A stretch of DNA of 64,000 nucleotides from Peromyscus leucopus (taxonomy: Eukaryota > Chordata > Mammalia > Rodentia > Cricetidae): positions 68,027,018-68,091,017 of the forward strand of contig NC_051063.1 of assembly GCF_004664715.2 (NCBI RefSeq), written 5' to 3'. The position numbers were made by a program, and so were the translations under genes. Within the stretch, counting starts at the first letter, position 1. The number at the start of each line of letters is the position of its first letter. Below are positions 58,301 to 64,000 of the stretch, in pieces. Below the pieces are notes generated by a model. That model did not search any database and was not told where the DNA came from. It worked only from the letters and a program-made list of their open reading frames with translations.

Positions 58301-59006
58301 CAACTCCTTCTCTGAATGAGATATTTTAATTGTGGCACTTGCATCCCATAGGTGGAGAGGGGCCCCTTCTTTTCCAGGGCCTTCCATGGATGTCTGGGGA
58401 GACTTTGGCTTCAAAAGAAAAGGAAGGTTAAATGGGTGAGTTATTGTCGATGGTGTGGGTTCTGTAAAGCTGTAGGAGGTGGGAAAGTGAGTCAGAAGAC
58501 AATGCCAAGGACAAGAGGGTGATGACTGAGGACTCCGTGGTGCCACAGGCAGGAACACTGAAACCACAACCAGGAAGAAACAAGTAGGAGGGATGGGGAA
58601 GAGCAGCCCCACTAGCATGGTCCCCAGTGTTCATGCCAATACCTTGGTCCATATGGCCTTGACTCAGTTTCCCTCCTGCTGAATGGATTACCATGGGTCA
58701 CAGAGAAGAGCTGTGGGGAATGTCTGCAAAGCAAAGCTGAAGCCTTGCCCAGGATTTGTGCCTGTATAAACTTCCCGTCTCTGTCAGGGACCCACACAGT
58801 TTAGATGGGCCACTATTAGATCCCTCCTCTGGGGAAAAGCATCCTGGAGTGTCCTGGAACCAGTTCAGAGAGCACAGCAAATCCTGAAGAGGGAAAGGTG
58901 CTCCACCATGCTCTCATGGCACAGGCAGGAAGGAAGGCATCCAGAACACAGGCAAAGCCTATCAAATAACTAGAGCAATAGTTCCATGTCACTGAATAGG
59001 AAGTTC
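58301..59006. other. Single-copy noncoding DNA
   Basis: No gene or SINE. Overlapping minus-strand frames at 58298-58880 are without domains. Confidence 0.5.
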
Positions 59007-59236
59007 ATTTCCAGTGCTCACTGCAAATTCTTCTCTCTCTAGTCGCTGACACTGTTTCCAATGCTCACCGTAAATACCTCCCTAATATTATCATGTCACT
59101 GCTTCCAATGCTCACTGTAAACACCTCCCCAATACCATCATCTGTCACTGTTTCCAGTGCTCACTGTAAACACCTCCCCAATATTATCGTTATTGTTTCC
59201 AGTGCTCACTGTAAATACCTCCTCAATACCACCACA
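59007..59236. repeat. Minisatellite, 45-49 bp unit, five copies
   Basis: Units start at 59009, 59055, 59102, 59151 and 59196, each opening with TTCCARTGCTCACYGYAAA and continuing TACCTCC.CAATA-TATCA...CACTG. Copies 3-5 are closest to each other and copy 1 the most diverged. Confidence 0.9.
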
Positions 59237-60704
59237 GACCCTTACCAATTCTGAGCAAAATATCAGATAAATGACAATAGAGGGATATTTTGTGACATTC
59301 CTGACCAGCTCCCTCTGAACTGCCAGGGTTATCTAAACCACAGATAGCCTGAGAAAAACAGACATGAAGGTTAAATGTCCAGTGGGACCCTGGAGGAATC
59401 TTGCAACAGAAAAAGAACATTGGACAGGTTCTAAGGAAATCTAAATAAGCTATGCAAAATAGATGACAAAATAATTCTTCATTACCAGTTCATGAATTAT
59501 ATCTGATGTACCATATTGTGCCAAATGGAAGCAGGAAGATGTGCACAGGGGCTATGGAAACCCTGAGCTCTCTGTCCAGTTTTTCTGGCTACCTAAAGCT
59601 GTTTAAAATTTTCTCAAGTTCATTTGAAGAAAAACAAGTGGAATTATATTTTTTAAAATGTTCTGGCCCTTTCATCTGAGGCCAGTTAGGATGTTATGTT
59701 TCCTTTTCAACTGGAAGCTAGCCTAACTCTATGGCTGTCCACACAGTACAGTATAATAACTTCCTATAGTCTCCATAATTCAAGCTGATTGGGCTGTGTT
59801 CTCCTGTGTTGACCTTCCATCCTTTTCATTGGATTCCAGGACCCCCGTGCTAACACTGTCACAAATCACGTTGAGAAAAATTATTATATGCAGGCTATTT
59901 TTTTTAACTTAAGATAAACGTCCTTGGTTGGAATTTCTAGATCAAAGATATCACAATTTTTAGGACTTTAGGTTATCATCCAATATTATAGAAGGGCTTG
60001 CCCCTGGTCTGACATCATCATGTACTTTGGGGAAGTGAATCGTTTTAACACACCCTAACTGGCATCAGATGGCCACTTCTTTCGGTTTATTTAACAAAAA
60101 GAGCTACCTCCACCCTGTTGAGCTTAGTCCAGACTTTTAAACTGACCACCTTAGTTGGATTGTGAGCGTCACCACAAGGTGGTGGCTTGGGTCACAGCAA
60201 ATGTGTGTGGACGGAGTAAAGGACACATAAGAATAAGCTTTGGTTTCAAGCTGTTTACAACAGGCAACATGGATCCAATGAGCAAAACAGAAAACAGAGC
60301 CCCTGGAATTCTCTGAGCAAGGTCGGGAGAGCCTGTCCTGCTCCCTGGTGGCAGGCACTGTGAGGGCAGGTGCCTCTGAGTCAGTGAGAGTCCCTGATCA
60401 CAGGAGACAAGACTGACCGTGGCTCAGAGCTGACCTTGGATAGAGACATCTCTGGTTCCCGGGTTGGTACCTTGGCCACCCTGTACCTGCTCCTTTAGCC
60501 CTAGGAATTGCCCTGTAGGCGGGTGATCCATGGGAGATGACCAGGTATCAGAAAAGAAGCCTGTATCACAAAGGAGATGGGAGGCCAGGCTCCCCACAGT
60601 GCCGGTGAGATCTCCCTCCACAGGACTCCCAGTGACTGGTGGTGAGCCTGGAAATGGCAGGGAGGAACTTGGTTGAGAAGTGGCCAGAGGAGAGGGGACT
60701 TTTC
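59237..60704. other. Single-copy noncoding DNA
   Basis: AT-rich to about 60070, then mixed. No gene recognised. A CTCF-like site lies at 60339-60351. Confidence 0.5.
60339..60351 (-). promoter_or_regulatory. CTCF-like core motif (12 of 13)
   Basis: On the minus strand CCACCAGGGAGCA matches the core CCASYAGRKGGCR except one G. Opposite in orientation to the site at 54910. Confidence 0.4.
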
Positions 60705-60815
60705 TCATTAACTGGCTGGAGTGTTGTTGCCCAGGAGAAGCCGGATAATTGCTGTTTTTAATGGGGTTGATTTAGCAGCAACAATTTTGCAATTTTCTCT
60801 TTTCCCCAGGGCTGT
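60705..60815. promoter_or_regulatory. Likely conserved noncoding element, short
   Basis: GCCGGATAATTGCTG, TTTTTAATGGGG, CAACAATTTTGCAATTTTC: TAAT and SOX-like ACAAT words in a compact repeat-free block. Confidence 0.4.
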
Positions 60816-63772
60816 CACCTGGGCCCTTGAACACCTGGGAGAGAGGGAGGGCTAGGGCTGCTTGGGGTCTGCCTAGCTGCCCCCTGGGGCTCCAGGCCAG
60901 CTTGAGGGCAGGGCTGTACTCCTCAGACCACCTGGGGACCAATTAGCCCCTAGCAGCCTCTGGGCCCTAAGTGCTGTGAGGAGAAATAGAGTTAGCTTTT
61001 TCCCCTGATGCCTGGCTCCTCATCTGGCCACTGAGCAGTTCCTCACTGTCCAGCCTTTCCAGGGACACCTACATGTTTCATCCAAAATCTTTGGTGGAAG
61101 GTAAGGCCGGGGCTAGAGGCTTGAGAGGCCAGTTCCTAGGACCAGGGAAGCAGTGCTTGATGGTCAAGAGCCCAGCCCAAACTTCCTGGTCATCTGCACT
61201 GGATAGCAGGAAGTGGGTCTGTGACTCTCTGGACATATCACCAATTGAGACAACAGTTATTTTCTTTCCTTTTGTGTTAAAGGAAGGATTGGGTGGAGAG
61301 AATGGGGGATTTGGCCACATGGATTCAGTGGGGGAGGATTTGGCGGACACAGTTGTTTCTGGAAAGGCCCTTGAGTTGGATGAGAGGAGGCAACTCTAAT
61401 GAGGGGAGAGGATGGACCAGCCGTACAGTCTTGAGGGTCATTCCTCTGCCCAGGCTCCGGTGAAGACACTGGGAAGCTCATCTTGTGAGGCACACAGCCT
61501 CTAGGCTTCTTTCCCACAATCCTTCCTCCTGGATATTCTCCTGAATGCTCTTCCTGTCCCAAGCTATAGCAGGAGGCACGCCCATACCAGGTGAGCTGCA
61601 GATGGACCAAATATGCCCTTCAGAAGCTAGGAGAACCTAGGACCTCTATGGTAGACCACAGCATCGGGTCTTAAACACTTTATCTGAGGAATGGTGTCCC
61701 TCACACCCCAGGCATATGTGATTCAAAGTGCTTCTCCTCCTGATGATCACTCCATAGCTCAGCCAGCCTCCGTGGCCCCGGGGGGGGCCTCTGAAGGTAT
61801 TTCTGTTATAAATAAGAAGCGCTGGTGGGCTCTGCCTTGCTGACTATTGTTGCAACAGCTCCTTTGGAACCCACTTTTAGGAAGGAGCCCTGGACCAGGC
61901 ACAGGACATCTTGCTACCCAGAAGGGAGCCTTACAAAGTAGGAGCCCTAGACTGGTGCTATTTGTGATGCAGATCAGAGCCAGTGATGAGCAGGGCAGGG
62001 GGATAGCTTGCCTGCAAAGATGTACTGACTGAGGAAAAACCCATTTCCCTTCTTTGGATTCTGGCTTGCTCATTCTGGGTATTGCTGTGTAGTCTCAAGT
62101 GTGTCCCTCTGACTGACCATGCCCCAGGAGTGTGCCTCTCTAGTGGGGCCATGGCTCAGCAGCCTCTGAGGACGGTGTGCAGACAGAGCTTCTCTTTTGT
62201 TCTGGCTTCAGAAGTGCCTCCCAAGAGAGAAGCCTGAGTTGCAGATGAAACTGGGTTTTCATATCCACGGAGAGACTGGCTACTATATTTGTCTTAGGTG
62301 CAGCAGACAAGTTCTTCCTATGCCCCCGGAGCTTGCCGTTCATGGCACACCATCCCTTCTTGTGTTTCGTAGATCCCTGTGTTCCTTGCACACAGGCCAT
62401 CCAGGGCAGTGCATGAGGAGACACAGCAGGATTCCCCTTCATTTTGTCCCTGTGGGTCTAAAGTTAAGAATCTTCACCTTGGGCCCCAGCATCTCCAAAC
62501 TTGGCCTGTTTCCTGTTACTGAGTGCTCTGGCAATAGAGGGCCCCACAGAGAGAAGGCTACCTATGCAGTTCAGTTCAAGTTCACCTTCCTCCTGGACAA
62601 GTACCTTCTCATAGCTGTCCCCTTCTCTAGTCAGTTGGAAGGGTGCATGATGTTTGGGCCCAGGGATACAGATCAGCTGTGGGGAGTGGCAGTCTCCTTC
62701 CCAGCCCAGAATTCTGGAGACTATTCATTCCTTTACCTGAGAAGAAAACGCTCTGGGAGGTCTGGAGGCTGCATGAAGTTGCTGGAGTCTGAGAGCTTCC
62801 CCTAGCCACAGTCAGGAGACACATCTCCTTGTCAAGGAAAGGAAAAATAGACTGAACAGTCCCTGTAGGCTCTTCCTCAGCAGCTTCCCCTGTCTCTGGC
62901 CCTGTCCAGAAGCTGGCATGTGTGAGCCTTGCTTCCTAAGAGACACATTGGGCATCATGATCCTACCAGGGACATGAGAAACGAGCCTTAGATAAAGGTG
63001 AGTCACCAGAGGCTCCGTGTGCAGCAATGGCCAGAGGTTCCAAACTCTGCAGCTGGTGTGGGGCTTCCAGCGTGACTTCTCATCTCCTCTGAACTTCTCA
63101 CCTCCTCTGAATCCAAGCTCTTTCTAGTTGAATAGCAGCCTATTAGGACCTCTGTGTCATCACCTGGCTCTGGGGCTGAAGGGAATATATAGTTGATCAT
63201 TGTCACTATGATACACAGGGACACCAGAAACAGGAGTCCAGAGGCATGAGAAGTAAAAAGAGTCATTATACCCAGTTTTGTGTGTAAGGCTAGCACCGGA
63301 CCCTGAAGATCTGGAAAGGCTTGGAAGATCCTCTATCATGTCACCACCAGCTAACAGCCATCCCTTAAATACCGTGTAGACCACCCATAGCTGAAGCCAG
63401 CAGGAAGGGGCCTGTTTGACTTCAAACACAGTGGGCCCTCTGCAGAACATTCTTTGGTGAGTTACGCATTCCATGCTTTGGAATTTCTGATCTTGTCCGG
63501 CCCAGCACACACCTAACTCAGAGCCAAATACACTAATGCTGAGAAGAATTAGCTTTAAAACACTTGAGACACTGGGGTAAAGCAAGTGATTTTTAGGACT
63601 TAATAATTTAAAGGTCCAGTCCATGCTGTGGGAACATAAAGTGATGTGTCTCACTAGCAAGGGCACAAACCACCCTTGCATTTCACAGTTGAAATATCTC
63701 AGGTGTCCTAACTTACATGATCAATTCCACGTTAGCAAGCCTTATATCTTTTACCTTTCTTTTGCTTGAGTT

Positions 63773-63774
<2 letters not shown>
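60816..63774. other. Single-copy noncoding DNA
   Basis: 3 kb, no gene recognised. G-quadruplex motif at 60837-60857 (four GGG runs, loops 5, 1 and 3) and a G8 at 61780-61787. The frames at 62197-62805 (202 codons) and 63160-63681 (173, minus) have no domain or splice context that I can support. Confidence 0.5.

Positions 63775-63815
<41 letters not shown>
63775..63815. repeat. (GA)n microsatellite
   Basis: About 41 bp of GA with one AAAGA interruption. Confidence 0.96.
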
Positions 63816-64000
63816 GTCAATTATTTTAGCAAAATGTTGCCCTGTTAAACCATGTGATCATATTTCTCCACACATTCCCCACGAGGACTTTTTTTCTTGC
63901 TGTGCTATCCAGAACGGTGAGAGTTTACAAAACCCAGGACAATGACGTCACCTGGCTGTCACCTGGCCAAACAAGCACCCTGCAACATGTGTGTGCCAAG
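63816..64000. promoter_or_regulatory. CRE plus paired E-boxes in single-copy DNA
   Basis: A full palindromic CRE TGACGTCA (63943-63950) overlaps the first of two 11-bp tandem units GTCACCTGGCY (63947-63957 and 63958-63968), which give two CACCTG E-boxes 11 bp apart, a ZEB/SNAIL-type layout. No promoter or exon is seen. The block is cut by the window edge. Confidence 0.45.

Noticed and set aside
59007..59236. CRISPR-like regular repeats
   Set aside because: Units are head to tail with no unique spacers, and the genome is a mammal's: a minisatellite.
62197..62805. 202-codon open frame on plus
   Set aside because: No recognisable domain, and antisense frames overlap it. GC-rich single-copy DNA gives such frames by chance.
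63160..63681. 173-codon frame on minus
   Set aside because: Cys/Trp-rich random-looking peptide, no known family.
1..64000. Octamer (ATTTGCAT) enrichment
   Set aside because: Six perfect copies (4560, 5875, 29998, 37218, 52978, 53574) exceed the roughly two expected at equal base use, but AT-richness and small numbers make this weak.

Overview
The window looks like nuclear DNA of a muroid rodent, most likely a cricetid (vole, hamster or deer-mouse group). The evidence is the repeat set: 7SL-derived B1 SINEs on both strands (the one at 11686-11851 carries the 'gtagctttgcgcctttcctgga' segment that I associate with cricetid B1s), B4 (ID+B1) and B1-ID composite SINEs, B3/B2-type tRNA SINEs, two ERV2-type solo LTRs, and long CA, GA and AT microsatellites. 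I cannot name the species.

I found no protein-coding gene, rRNA or tRNA gene. The open reading frames, up to about 220 codons, show no recognisable domain, have no conserved neighbours, and often run through SINEs or microsatellites. The window reads as intergenic or deep-intronic DNA. The one place that looks like transcript structure is a 70-nt mini-intron candidate at 49067-49136, with a 27-nt candidate microexon before it and a strong acceptor after it.

Layout. 1-5 kb: single-copy AT-rich DNA with two likely conserved elements (about 1.03-1.29 and 1.68-2.07 kb). 5.1-5.7 kb: a B4 SINE split by a 400-bp solo LTR with a perfect 6-bp target duplication. 7.1-7.3 and 13.0-13.4 kb: further likely conserved elements. 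11.4-11.9 kb: an AT/GA microsatellite, a B4 and a young B1 packed together. 16.3-18.9 kb: a cluster of related LTR-like repeats, two of them in inverted orientation. 20.8-21.5 kb: a second solo LTR, then a 28-bp minisatellite. 22.9-26.9 kb: B1 and B1-ID SINEs and microsatellites. 29.6-30.0 and 36.4-36.85 kb: likely conserved elements. 31.2-32.0 kb: a B3 SINE apparently broken by an LTR-like repeat. 32-50 kb: mostly plain single-copy DNA with scattered repeats. 51.2-58.3 kb: a dense run of AT-rich, repeat-poor blocks that keep CpGs and are full of homeodomain, POU and SOX-like words. 59.0-59.24 kb: a 47-bp minisatellite. 60.7-64 kb: single-copy DNA ending in a full CRE beside paired CACCTG E-boxes.

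The most interesting reading is that this is regulatory DNA of a developmental gene lying outside the window, or containing it in an intron. The conserved-element calls are inferences from base composition, CpG retention, repeat exclusion and motif content, because no alignment could be run. Repeat family names come from memory of the families and were not checked against a library.
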